Source: Ascaphus truei
Lineage: Eukaryota > Chordata > Amphibia > Anura > Ascaphidae
Assembly (NCBI GenBank): GCA_036426205.1
Contig: CM071571.1
Location: 113,263,208-113,327,207, forward strand
DNA length: 64,000 nucleotides
Direction: 5' to 3'
A model generated the notes under the pieces. That model had not been told where the DNA came from. It saw only the letters and a list, made by a program, of their open reading frames with translations, and made no database searches. A program made the position numbers and the translations under genes. Positions 22,940-33,935 of this stretch are shown piece after piece; within the stretch, counting starts at the first letter, position 1; each line of letters starts with the position of its first letter.

Positions 22940-23440
22940 TGAAAATAACATTTTACATTTTTGGTTTGCTTGAAAGTAGTGCAAATAAAAATATCACTTT
23001 TGAGCACGTTCACAGGTCTGCAACCCTGCTTTTCACCATTATCTCTTGGCATACAGTGCTTCCACTGCAGCCATGGATTCTGTTAACCGACATGCAAATG
23101 AGCACACAGTGTCACCTTCGACTTAATTTCAATTTTAAAAATGGATTCTCAGAGAGCTGTTTTGACCTTTTTGGGTCTCTTCAGTGTGAGGCTGGTTATA
23201 CTGGCTTTGTAATGTGAAGTTGGAATAGGTTTCAACCACACATTATATAAGTTATGCTGGGGAAAAAAAGTGACAAAAACACTCCACCTTACAATGTACA
23301 GCAAATAAAATATCACTTGTGAGCACAATACTGTGTCTCAGACAGGTCTGCAACCCTGATTTTCATCGTTATCTTCTAACATACAGTGCTCCCACTGCAG
23401 CCAGGGATTCTGGGAAGCGATATGCAAGTGACCAATGAAA
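22940..23440 (+). repeat. Two adjacent copies of a dispersed repeat
   Basis: Copy 1 (about 22975-23130) and copy 2 (about 23290-23430) both contain aaatatcacttttgagcac or its variant, acaggtctgcaaccctg, a 'gttatct' block and 'cactgcagccatggattct' or its variant. A third copy, in opposite orientation and split by a hAT MITE, lies at 53835-54345. Family unknown; no coding content. Confidence 0.7.
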
Positions 23441-23715
23441 TAATGAAGGGTAGCGATTAGGAATCCCTTATGGCTCTCCTGTACAAAGGTTTCCGTAGCA
23501 ATCTTAGCTAAAATGGTAGATCATACATATAACTTTTCTGGTAAAGTAATTTGTAATTCCATTGATGCGTTCTTCATTGTACAGATTACAATAAAGTAAA
23601 ACCGTTAAAGGAATATTTTTTTTTTATAACTACAGTGCCAACAATCTTGCATGTTTACTTGAAGAACAAGTAATGTATATATTTTCCTGCAAAATGAGAC
23701 TGTAGAACATTCTGG

Positions 23716-24358
23716 GATGATCAGACAGATACAATCTATATACAGCACTCTGGTGTCATGTATATTGTATACCAATGGACATAATAGCCCTGCAGTGAAA
23801 TGCTGCTAATCAGGTCAGTGACCCAAAATCACCAGAGAGATCAAAAACAATAAAATGTTATTACTTCTACATAGAGAATTTAAAAACATAGATACATTGT
23901 TAAAAATCCCTATACTAGTATGGCTATAGTGAGTAAATAGTCACAGTTACAAATATGCCTATGTGGCTATTAACACATTTATACTCCTATTCCACATCCA
24001 AATAACATATTAATATATTACCTAGCAACGATTCTCAAGAATGTCCAGATAATTAAGTCAATGTAAATACATATCTCATTCAGAGATCAGACTGGTGTAG
24101 CGCATAGATATACCAAAACTCATATTAAAGATAGGATTCAGGTGATTCTGGGTCACTGACCTGATTAGCAGCATTTCACTGCAGGGCTATTATGTCCATT
24201 GGTATACAATATACATGACACCAGAGTGCTGTATATAGAGGGTATCTGTCTGATCATTCTATTTGATCAAAACTGTTACTACTATGTTGTCACCCTCCAC
24301 AGCACCTGTCATTTATTGATTAATTATATGGCGATTGCGGTTGCATTCACATATTCTG
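23716..24358. mobile_element. Fold-back element flanked by a 15 bp direct repeat
   Basis: Arms 23717-23833 and 24141-24257 are each 117 bp and almost identical as reverse complements (about three mismatches), with a 300 bp AT-rich loop. A further 100 bp follows the right arm. The same 15-mer tgtagaacattctgg lies at 23701-23715 and 24359-24373, consistent with a long target duplication of the kind made by PLE or LINE machinery and too long for hAT, Harbinger or mariner. No open frame is present. Confidence 0.7.
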
Positions 24359-24373
24359 TGTAGAACATTCTGG

Positions 24374-25436
24374 CCAGGAGTCATGAAGCCTCGATGCAGG
24401 ACATAGCGCCCGATCTGCCAGTAACTGCCGAGATCGGGCATGATGTCCCACATAGAGACTTCATGATTTCCAGACAATATTCTATGTTAGTCTATACATT
24501 TTTGTAAAAGAAAGTTGGCCATTATTTTTCATGCCTTTTTTAGTCAGGTAGTTGTAACTAGTTTGCCCTTTTATCGTTTAAACAAGAGATTCAATATTAC
24601 ATTTTTATAGGTATTGTTTCCAAGTTGCCCAACAAAATCATTGATGTGTCATTTTCTAGCACTTGTTTAGGATGAAAGCAAAAATACTCATATACATTCC
24701 AAAACATCACTTAATTTACAACTCATACATTTTTAGTTTTTATTGAACTTTTCTTTGTTTTTACATTTACTACCAATTTACTTTACAATAAAAAAAGAAG
24801 AAAACTAATAAGACTTAAATATACAGATGTAACAGATGTTGTTGCAATAACGCACTAGCACCAACCCTTTTTCCTGTTCCCCACATGGCAGTGGGTACTA
24901 ATTGGGATTAGCTCCTCCCTCAGCGCAGTGGGACACAAAGCTGTTCTGCAGGTATCTGGTATATAAGTGCCTCCAACTACCTGCAGAACAGTATTTTTCC
25001 TGTGCTACAGTGTAGCAGCAGGTTTTTGTTACTTTATTTAGTTGGGACTCACAAGGATTGCGTTAGTGCAGTTCAATCTGGGAGGCCTTCAGTCTCTCTC
25101 CCACTGAAGCTCTGGCTGAAGTGCCCTGCGACCTGGCAGAACACTGCAGAAACATCTGAGAATGTAGGCAGTCTGGAGCGCATGGCTCGGGTAAGACACG
25201 CTGGATCCCTCTGGGAGCAGGAAGCAGAGAAACACTAAGCGCGTGACGGCGCTATGTGGACCCCACCACAGTACTTAAAGGCACAATACCATCTAATGGT
25301 TCCTGATCTTCCTAAAGCATTTCTGAGGAATTAGGAGACTGCTATTTAGCACAGAATAAGTATGTAACCTGGATCAGGCAAGAGATCGCTGCCCAAAACT
25401 AGATGAGTCGCTTGATAGCAACAAATACAAAAAAGA
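24374..25436. other. Intron sequence with a possible promoter-like segment upstream of the DIRS remnant
   Basis: Mostly unremarkable. At 24950-25010 'ggtatataagtgcc' lies between two occurrences of 'ctgcagaaca' / 'tgttctgcag', in a GC-richer stretch upstream of the DIRS-like element. It could be terminal-repeat or promoter sequence of that element, but no matching downstream repeat was found. Confidence 0.25.
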
Positions 25437-25573
25437 ACAGAGCGCATAGAAGGACACAGTCAATAAAAAATTATAGTACTTTATATAAAAAATAAACAAG
25501 TTTTAAACTTACATTAACCTTTTTATTTTTTATATAGTAATTTTTATTGACTGTGTCCTTCTATGCACTCTGT
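25437..25573. repeat. Short inverted repeat with about 45 bp arms
   Basis: 'acagagcgcatagaaggaca' and the following 'cagtcaataaaaaatta' return as reverse complement at 25525-25573 with few changes, around an AT-rich loop. It resembles the fold-back arms seen at other PLE-like insertions here. Confidence 0.7.
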
Positions 25574-25875
25574 TTTTTTTCTCTTTTTTTTTTTTGTCTT
25601 TGTTGCACTCCAGTTGGCCCCGTTGATCACGGAGAATTACGAGCAGCAGAATAGATACACTTTTGGGATATTACTGGGAATCTTGGAGACCAGCGCACAC
25701 TTGAATTTTTTCTTCTACTATGAGTCACTAGATAGAAAAAGGATTGTAGTACAAAAGTGAGTGACTATAAATTAATTGAAGTTCAGAATTTTCCTGGTAA
25801 ATGTTTTATTTTTTTATGCAGAACCTCTGGGGTTCAGCCGAAGGAAGGGGTGTCCAAAAGAGCCATAGACTCATT

Positions 25876-26006
25876 CAGTGGCGGATTTACAAATCTGCCG
25901 CCTATAGGCACTTACCTTGGTGCTGCCCGGGCCGCCTCCTCCTTCGGCCCCAAATGTTTCCGCCCCAGGCACGGGCTTATCAGGCCTAGTGGGAAATCCG
26001 CCACTG
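25876..26006. mobile_element. hAT-type MITE, 131 bp, in the DIRS remnant
   Basis: Terminal inverted repeats cagtggcggattt / aaatccgccactg and a perfect 8 bp target duplication gactcatt (25868-25875 and 26007-26014), the signature of hAT transposases. Non-coding interior. Confidence 0.9.
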
Positions 26007-27677
26007 GACTCATTACTACATAAGAAAGTGCTTAAGTAAGCCAGAATTTGTGCAACTTGTAGTAAGCATACTCTTGAAGCAAAGAAGTTATGAGAAGAGT
26101 GTCTCAAATCTGCAGCCATATAGCCCAATGACCAGATGTCTACTTTCCTACTGTATAATGCAATGAAGGATGCAGTCTCTCATACTGTTGAATCAGTGGG
26201 GTTACAAGCAACTAAACAGACCGGGGAGAGATCAAGGTCCAAAACAAGCCTGGATAGGAGCATCTTTTTGGAGAAATCTGATGTCATACAGCAGTACTCT
26301 GAAAGGGAATACTCAGATTTATCTGATCATATATTGATATCATCATTATTGAACGAAGAGTCAGAGTGTAATTTGCATCTAGTCGATCCATAGTTATATC
26401 GTTATGTAAATTAAATCCATTGATTAAAGTGATGCAAGAGGTTCTGGAGCTGGATGATTCAGAGGATGAGCGCCTAGAAAAGGATAAGCTTTTTCCGCAG
26501 TTCTCAGAAGAAGTTGTAGTTTTCAGTTACATTCTGTTATAAAAGAAATGATGGGAGCTGGATGGAATCAGCCTGTCAAAAAATTGATAACCATGAAGAG
26601 GTTTCCCAAGATGTACCCCTTACCTGACAAAAATGGTCAAGAATTTTAGGAAAAACCCAGAAGGTCGATGCTGCAATCACTTGCATTGCAAGGAAGTCCA
26701 CATTGCAAGTGGATGATGCAGTGTAATTTCGTGACACAATGGATCGAAGGATGGAGCGTATCCTATTCTGGAAATCCTTTTTGGCAGCCGATCTGGCCTG
26801 CAAACTGGTGGTAGCAACAGCTTCACTTTCCAGAGCCATGAGAATATGGTTAGTCAATGTGGAAGAGGCTTTGGATAGCAATGTCAAGAGGGCCTCAATT
26901 TTGTTGGCATTATCAGAAATCAAGTTGGTGACTGATTTATGCCGCCAAAGATTCACTGGATGTAGTGCTTCAGGCAGCAAGAAGGGCCAGGTGGCTAAGA
27001 CAGTGGGTTACAGATTCTGCTTCCAAGAACAACCTTTATTCTTTACCTTTTGATGGTGAATTTTTGTTTGGAAAAAATCTAGATGCCATAACAGTGAAGG
27101 TATCAGGGGAAAGGAGTGCTTTTCTTTCCAAGGAAAGAAGAAATCAAAGATTTTTTTATGCCTCAGCAAAACAGAATGCCTTAGCAAAACAGAATGCCTT
27201 ATAGAGAAGCAAAGTCCTACCAACTGGGAAGGCCCTTTGCCCGACAGCAAACATGGAGAGGGGGGACAAGGTAGCCTTTTTCCTGGCCCCCAAGGAAAAG
27301 GATCTTTCGGGAGAAGCAAGTTCACATGAAATGAGGTGAGCCCTGCAGTGTGCGTTTTGAGGAAGACTAGCTCAATTCGCTACTGTATGGGCATACTCCA
27401 TAAAAGACAACTGGGTTTTCTGAAATGTCACGTCAGGTTACCAACTGGAGTTCATACAAGAACCTCGATGAAACCCATTTCAGATGTCGCGAAATCCTTA
27501 GATGACATCCTAAATCAATTATTACTGGACAAGGTAATAAAGAATTCCAATGTTTTCAGAGAAAATGTTTCTGTTCTAGAATCTTTCTGGTCAAGTAGGC
27601 TGCTGGAGTATTCGAGTGGACCAAGATCTTAGAGAAGTAAATGCTTTTCTAAGCATTGGAAAATTCAAAATGGTGTC

Positions 27678-28318
27678 TGTAACAGGGGAGTAATCCCTGT
27701 TCAAGTAATGTGCCTCTAATCCAGCAGTGTGGTGGTTAACTGCTGGTAGTCAATTAACAAACACCACCTGCCTGATTAGATTGCTTACAAAAGCCTGATT
27801 TGTGAGACAGGAAGTGACTCCTTAGCTCTGACTGAGAGCTGACCTTTGGAGAGACAGAGCAGTGTTCTTGAGTCTCCCAGGAGAGACTGACCAAGAGAAC
27901 ACACATCTCTGGAGCTGACCGGTCTTGAGCTCTGCCTAGTATAGCTGATTGCAAGACACCAAATAAGACTTCTAAACCTGGATGCTGATATTTTCTGTGC
28001 ACGCACGGGTGCGGTTCCAGGAGAGCAGAGAAGCTTACTCTACAGCAAGAAACAGATAAGACTTTCATAATTAAGAGACTGCTTATATCTGCTTATTTCA
28101 TGCTATATGTTTTGGGGCTGCGAGACATGCTTGACTTAGGGAGTTGTGGATTAATTGCATGGTATTTTCACTAGAGATACTCCCAAGTGAATAGAAGCTT
28201 TTTTCCCCCCCTGTGTTTGGATGATTTCCTGATGAAAAGGAAAATGCACAATAAAGCGTATTATAATTTCACCTTTTAAAAGCCTCCAATTGTGTACCTC
28301 TGTGAACGTCCATCAACA
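27678..28318 (+). mobile_element. Solo LTR (641 bp) inserted in the DIRS RT
   Basis: Starts TGTAACAGGGG and ends CATCAACA (TG...CA). It is flanked by a perfect 5 bp duplication gtgtc (27673-27677 and 28319-28323). An AATAAAG polyadenylation signal lies near 28250, 70 bp before the end, setting plus orientation. Upstream DIRS reads KFKM-VS and downstream resumes at SLNNVTQEVKPRDW, so the cut is exact. It is an LTR retrotransposon or endogenous retrovirus LTR left after recombination between two LTRs. No internal region or viral gene is present. Confidence 0.85.
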
Positions 28319-28403
28319 GTGTCCCTGAACAACGTAACTCAAGAAGTCAAGCCCAGAGATTGGTTAGTCTGTATAGATCTAAAAGACGCATATCTGCACA
28401 TAA

Positions 28404-29169
28404 AGATGTAGCAAGACTTACTGTCCTTGGTGCCACAATTTTCACAGTGCAGCTGGACTGCGGCTACCGTTCTTGCAGCCCCGAAGACGGTAATCTGCCA
28501 AGGAGGATTAACTCTGCTGGTTTCATGCTTCTGAATGGGACCACGCAGCATTAATCCTTTTGGACCATCTGCAGGAAGAGAATACTGATACCTTCCAGAT
28601 GAGCTGTGCAACCATTTGCAGCAGTGTCCCCATCTCTCTGCCTGAAGTCATGTCCCCGCAGTGTAGGAAAGATACAGGGCTGTATTTCCTTCCTCATTGA
28701 TGATGTAGGTGCCCTTATATGAGAGGGGGGCTATATGGCAACTTTTGGACATCTACATCATCAAGGGCAATAGACAATGTTACGTGTTACATGTCCTGTC
28801 CAGCCCCCTTGATGATATAGATCACCAAATATGGCCATATAGCTTCCCTTTCATGATGTAGAGCCCCATATAAGGGCACCTACATCTTCCAGGGGGAAGG
28901 AAATATAGCCCTGAACCTTACCTGCACTACAGGGACACGGCTCCAGGTAGAGATGGGGACACGGTTGCACAGCTCATCTGGAAGGTGAGTAACGGTATTC
29001 TCTCTTACATAAAGTGAAGAATTTATGTTGCGGGGGTCCCATTCAAAAGCTTGGACCACCGTAGCATTAATCCTTCCTAGCCGCAAATCTTGATATCCTT
29101 GTAGCCACAGAGGGTCGTGGGTTTTGCTTTTTTTCTGCGGCCACAAGGATACGAAGTCTTGCTACATCT
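28404..29169. mobile_element. Fold-back element (about 766 bp) in the DIRS RT
   Basis: Begins agatgtagcaagactt and ends aagtcttgctacatct. Inverted similarity continues inward for 250-300 bp ('gaatgggacc', 'ttccagatgagctgtgcaac', 'gtgcccttatat' all recur inverted). It separates DLKDAYLHI from VPIVQEHHKYLRFAV of the same RT. No clear target duplication was seen. No coding content. Confidence 0.75.
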
Positions 29170-29954
29170 GTACCAATTGTACAAGAGCATCACAAATATT
29201 TGAGATTTGCGGTAAACGGATGGCATGAACAATACTATCCTTCCATTCAGGTTGACAACCTCTCCCAGGACCTTCAACAGTGTTGGTTACATTAATAGTC
29301 ATACTACAGAAAGAATGAATTCAGACCTATCCTTACCTAGACGATCTGCTAATGAAATCGACATGGAACGACATCAGTGGATAATAAACAACCATAAGAG
29401 TCCGTTAATTCCATCTCTGTCCCTAAAGTTTTTGGGAGTCATATTCCAAATGGAACGAGGAATGGTCTATCTAACCCACAGCAGAATGCAGCACAAGCCA
29501 CAAAGCTAAGGCGGTAAAGTCCTGTCCTTACACCAAATAGTATGTCTCTAGCCTTCCATAAAAGGGACTTAAAATGGTGAGAGAAATGGCAGAGCCTAGA
29601 AAACACTTCATCTCCAGGAAGAAACCTGGTTAACCATCACCACCATGAGAACAAGACCAGATGGGGAGCATAAGAATTATGGCAAAAATCCTTTAGCAAC
29701 CTCCCAGCAAATATGCTAGAGAAGAGCAAGCATAATTAATTTAAGTTTTTCGGAAGTGGACGTAGGGAAGACATGGGCATCTACATTCAAGGGAGTCTGA
29801 TGTCAGTAGTGAGAAAATTAATAGAAACACTACAGAAAAAATAATTGTTGAATAACTAAATCCCGGGCAGCATTAACTGGGGGAGGGCATGTCAAACAAT
29901 CCTAATTGTTTTTTTTTTTTGTTTTTTTTTTTTTGTTTTTTTTTTAACCTTTGG

Positions 29955-30770
29955 TACTAAGGTAATATTTCAGGTTAGAGCAGTAGATGTAGCTTAACTA
30001 CCTTTAGCACGGTCTTTGACACTCTGCCACATGACTGATAAACAAGTTGCTTGGGATTGGATTCTAAGGTAGAATGGATAAAACACTGGTTGAAGGATAG
30101 GTGATAGAGAGTTGTGGTAAATGTAGTATGTTCAGAGTAGGGAAAGGTGATCAATGAAGTACTTCAGTGATCTGTACTGGGACCGGCGCTCTTTAATATC
30201 TTTATTAGTGACATAACAAATGGTCTTGAAGGGAAAGTATGTATTTTTTGTACATGACACAGATATGCAGCAGGGTTGACACTTCATTGGCTGTAATCAA
30301 ACTAATTGATTTCGGTAGATTGGAGGAATGGTCTAATAGAGGATTTATGGCATTAATTGTCAACTACTATAGAAGACAGGTACATTGGAGTCATTATTTC
30401 AGCTGACTTAAAAGTAGGCGAGCAATGTAACAAAGCGACTGGGAATGCCAGCAGGATTCTGAGTTGTATAGTCAGAGGTATTAGCAGCAGATAGAAAGAG
30501 ACTGTTCTACCACTTTATAGATCATTTTTAAGACCTCACCTATAGTGTTCAGTTCTGGAGACTATATCTCCGAATATGCACAGAGAGGGAATAGGATAGA
30601 AACATGCAGCTACTGTACATAAAGGTTTTCAACAAAGTACAAGATGGAGCATATTACAGAGTCAGAGAAGTTCTAAAGCAAGAGGTCATGCTCTGAAGCT
30701 CGAGTAAGGAAATTAAAAAAATACTTGGAATAAAATAAAATACAAACTAAAACTAATAATTAAATTTGGT
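29955..30770 (+). mobile_element. Decayed CR1-like LINE fragment
   Basis: Pieces of a CR1-type RT can be followed through frameshifts: WIKHWLKDR near 30085, VICTGTGALFNIFISDI near 30170-30210 (motif B region) and later 'gtataaggtttttca'-like C-terminal remains near 30620. It is much more degraded than the CR1 at 19100-21617, so it is an older insertion. Confidence 0.6.
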
Positions 30771-30804
30771 CTGAGCAGATAACATAACGGGCAAACTTGG
30801 TTGG

Positions 30805-31564
30805 TGTGAGAGGGTTGTATCTGTGCCGGGTCAGTAAGTACTTGCACACAAGCGTTTCGCAAAGCATCCTTTATTCCCTGTCTGCGAAATCAGGTTACAA
30901 AGTATATGAAGTCCGTAGTATAGACGGCCAAAGAACAGATAGTCTGTGTCTGCAGTGTGAACCCAAAAATGTCCTGGTCTTTGAAACCCTGCTCCCTTAG
31001 TCTCAGCAGCACAGAACCTATCTGAAACCTGCTGTGTCCATGTTGTTCCCAGATAACTTCTCTGGGAAGCTGAATCTGTCCTCACAGGTTCTTAGGTCAA
31101 GCTCACACTGCCTGCTACGCGATGTGCGCGCGCACGTTCGGCACTCTTTGCGACTTGTGGCTGAGAGTTGTCACACTAGAAACTGCTTGTGGCGGCAAAG
31201 TGCAGCGTTGATGCTGCGACATTTTGCTGCCATAACCCAAATTGACATTTTGGGCTGCAGTCGCGTCACGTGAGCTGGTTCAGCCAATAAAGGTGAACCA
31301 GCTCCGTCACGTCCCCGATCACCGCGACATGTCTCCTGCAGCTAGCTCACAGATCGCTGGGCTGCAGGAGCGCGTGGCGGAGGCGCGCACGGAAGCGCGC
31401 GGCCGTAGCAGGCAGTGTGAGCTCGGCCTTAGAGACCTGAAAGGAAGTTCCTGCTTGCTTTTAGACACTGATTTTAATCGGACGTGTACTGACAACACCT
31501 TAGTAGAAGGTGTGGTCTTCTGATCCTGACAGAGTTAGGGAGTTAACCCCTTCACTCTCTTACA
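30805..31564 (-). mobile_element. Probable solo LTR, minus orientation, carrying a Harbinger MITE
   Basis: Ends are TGTGAGAGGG and CTCTCTTACA (TG...CA, partly inverted). The flanks are gttgg and gtagg, a 4 of 5 match for a 5 bp duplication. An AATAAA on the minus strand near 30870 sits about 65 bp from the 30805 end, as expected for an LTR in this orientation. Removing the 337 bp MITE plus its duplication leaves about 423 bp. It ends 75 bp before the acceptor of the next LRRIQ1 exon. Confidence 0.55.
31095..31428. mobile_element. PIF/Harbinger-type MITE, 334 bp
   Basis: TTA duplications at 31092-31094 and 31429-31431. Inverted repeats of about 27 bp begin ggtcaagctcacactgcctg on the left; the right end in reverse complement begins ggccgagctcacactgcctg. 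GC-rich, non-coding interior with many CG dinucleotides. Confidence 0.88.
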
Positions 31565-31639
31565 GTAGGCCAAGTTGTTTTTTATCTGCTGTCAAATGTT
31601 ATGCTCATTACATATATATGTATTTTTCTTTCTTTTTAG

Positions 31640-32083
31640 AGCATGCTTCTCTTTGGATGCAGTAGAAACTTGCACTCGTGGTTTTAAGGATTTAATGAAA
31701 CTCAGCAATGAGCACAGATATGCACATGAATATGGTGACCTAGACATTTCTGAAAGAGAAGAACCAGAAGTACTGGGAAATTATGTGAAGCAACCAGACA
31801 TTGACAGCCATCAACATGATAACTCTGTTATCAGTGGTGCAAATGAAATGAAACAGGATGATCCAACAAGACAGATCACTTCTAAACATGTTCATTCCTT
31901 TCTTGTAAACTCCTCTGCAGATCCTGAGGGAAACAATCAAGGAAAAAAGATAGGGGAATTAAGTACACAAAGCAGAGTGAGAGAGAATTTAGACAACAGA
32001 ATTGCAGTTGTAGAAAATGAAATGAATGGCTGTGAAACTATGAAAGCTGCAAAATTTTCCCCACCAGTGAAAAATAAGGAACA
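31640..32083 (+). CDS. LRRIQ1: LRRIQ1 exon (linker before the IQ motifs)
   Basis: 444 nt exon, acceptor 'tctttctttttag', donor gtaagt. The first base completes the Val codon left by the exon at 8257. The protein begins ACFSLDAVETCTRGFKDLMK and continues with SNEHRYAHEYGDLD; 'NE.RYAHEYGD' is the conserved block I associate with LRRIQ1. The remainder is an acidic, low-complexity linker (SEREEPEVLGN, MKQDDPTRQ, IAVVENEMNGCETMK). It ends with two bases of a His codon that the next exon completes. It follows a 23.4 kb intron full of transposons. Confidence 0.8.
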
Positions 32084-32099
32084 GTAAGTTCTAAACGTT

Positions 32100-33090
32100 T
32101 TAGTAAAGTTTGAACAAAAAAAGTATAATTGGGCACTCAATGGTAGTGCAACGTGTCTATATACACAAACAGTGAACTTCAGTGAAAGCAAATCTAAATA
32201 AATAAATTGTGAACTCAAAGTGAACAAGTGTTATCACATGAATATAAATGTGGAAAAATCCAAATACTGTACATATAAAACCAGATCTACACCAACAATA
32301 GTGCAAGTGATGTGATAAACAATGTAAAGCAGCTCAAGATATACCCTCTGTAGACCGTTCTAGGGTCTGTACGAATCTGGTCTTCCAGGTGAGGGGAGTT
32401 GAGAGTGTTCTCAGCATATATGAAAATATAAATTAAAAAGAAGTGCGACCGGTATGGTAAAGTCAAATATTCATTATAGGTGATATTCTTCCACTCACAG
32501 ATTTCCACTCACAGATTTCTCCTTGTATTTAAAGCATTTTAGAGACTCATTCTCTCTCTAACTGGAGCTGCGGTGAAGCAAGGCATTAATTGGGGTCTTC
32601 ACAGTGTAGTGAAATGCTGACACTTTTCTTATATCCCTCCAAAATGAGGAAAGAACTCATATAGTGTGGTATGCAGAAAAGTGTATTTGAAATCACGGTT
32701 TAAGACAATGGTAGTACACTCACATTTGTTCACATGCAATAGGTGTGGTGCTGGGGATTTCGTCCGTAGCGTCTCAATCTCCAGCGCACGTCTCCTTCAG
32801 GAATCCTGAAGAAGTTAATCGGCGAAACGCGTTGAATCCTGTCCAAGCTGTGCAGAAGAGTCCTGGCAACGGTATCTGCGCGTTCCTACCAACCCCGCCT
32901 GTAGTCGGCTCATCACCGGAAGTGACGTCGGGAACTGAGGAGACGTGCGCTGGAGATTGAGACGCCACGGACGAAATCCCCAGCAATTGTACAACACCTA
33001 TTTCATGTGTACAAATGTGAGTGTACGACCATTGTCTTAAACTGTGATTTCAAATACACTTTTGAGCATACCACACTGTGAGTTTTAGTG
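32100..33090. mobile_element. PLE-related fold-back element with about 145 bp arms
   Basis: Arms 32650-32798 and 32935-33083 are reverse complements over almost their whole length (landmarks 'agtgtatttgaaatcacggt', 'taagacaatggt', 'cgtctcaatctccagcgcac'). The 135 bp loop carries a hammerhead-like motif. The preceding sequence (32100-32650, starting near 'aagtataattgggcactcaa') resembles PLE non-coding ends and may belong to the same insertion. No open frame. Confidence 0.65.
32798..32841 (+). ncRNA. Hammerhead-like motif with best-preserved core
   Basis: CAGGAATC and GAATCCTG form stem I (7 of 8 pairs). Between them are CTGAAGAA, a weak stem II (GTT/GGC, loop AATC), then GAAACGCGTT. The canonical core residues C3, U4, G5, A6, G8 and A9 are all present, with the tolerant position 7 being A. 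The deviations are an extra A before stem II and the weak stem II itself. Confidence 0.5.
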
Positions 33091-33607
33091 AAGTATCTGA
33101 TTTCCTGAACACTTAAGTTCAATTACTTTCAATGTAAATTTCGTGTAGAATAATATCTTGTTACATTGAATGACAGTCATGTAAACCATAGAAGGGCACA
33201 AACTATAGAATGGAAATGTTTACCTTTGTGTTTGTATTTTTGGAAAGAACACATTCAAGTTTGTAGGCTTTTTCATGTTTTAGATATACATTGAGAAACA
33301 ACATTTTTCGTGATTTATTAAATCTGTAATCTTGTGCCCTTTACCCTGTATGCTGAAATAACTCATCCTTAAAAAATGTTTAGAAGTTTATAACCCAATT
33401 CAAGACATTTATTTTATGTTATTTTGTAGCAAAACATTGTGTGCAAAAACATGTATTTGGGGTAATTACCGCAAAGAAACCAACCAAATTCTAACAGCAA
33501 ACTAAAAAAAATGCAGACCACTCTGTAATGCATTGTCCAATCTTATAATTACAATGTTTTAGAGTATAAAAGATTGTATTATGCAATATATATATATATA
33601 ACATATA

Positions 33608-33832
33608 TATATATAACAAAAAGCAGCAGCCAGCACTCCAAGCAACAAATGTAAAGTCAAGGTGCGTGCTCCATAGAAATCAATATAGAAACCCTGTCTT
33701 CCCATAAGAGAAGGCACAAAAGCAGCAACACTCAGATATACAGTAGCAAAAAGACATGTATTAGCAGTGACAAAACAGCACACTATAAGCCCAATGTTTC
33801 GGTCCTGGCAGGACCTTCCTCAGGGTATATAT
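33608..33832 (-). mobile_element. PLE-type 3' end, minus orientation
   Basis: On the minus strand, a hammerhead-like motif is followed by about 190 bp of non-coding sequence ending near 'gagtgctggctgctgctttt'. There is no coding part. It is bounded by TA-rich repeats, so the ends are approximate. Confidence 0.55.
33790..33826 (-). ncRNA. Hammerhead-like motif with strong stem II
   Basis: Minus strand: CTGAGGAA, stem II GGTCC/GGACC (5 bp perfect) with loop TGCCA, then GAAACATTG. Core residues C3, U4, G5, A6, G8 and A9 match the hammerhead; the extra A before stem II is again present. No clear stem I was found, because the upstream side is TA repeat. Confidence 0.5.
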
Positions 33833-33904
33833 ATTAATTATGCATATTATTAGTATATTATATATAGATACACTATAGTATAGTATATATTATGCTATAT
33901 ATAT

Positions 33905-33935
<31 letters not shown>

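Larger units (their letters stand above)
25760..29830 (+). mobile_element. DIRS-like tyrosine-recombinase retroelement, remnant 1 (multiply interrupted)
   Basis: Gag-like part: a C..C-containing segment near 26050, then ARWLRQWVTDSASKNNLYSL near 27000 and a basic Gly/Arg-rich tail. RT part: WAYSIKDNWVSEMS near 27400, SRLLEYSSGP / LREVNAFLSIGKFKM near 27610-27670, PRDWLVCIDLKDAYLHI at 28355-28400 (motif A), KYLRFAVNGWHEQYYP near 29190-29230, YLDDLL at 29333-29350 (catalytic) and FLGVIFQMERG near 29435. This sequence order is characteristic of DIRS1-type RT. Many stops and frameshifts are present. Three later insertions are listed separately. No tyrosine recombinase was found, so the 3' part is lost or unrecognisable. 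Confidence 0.8.
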
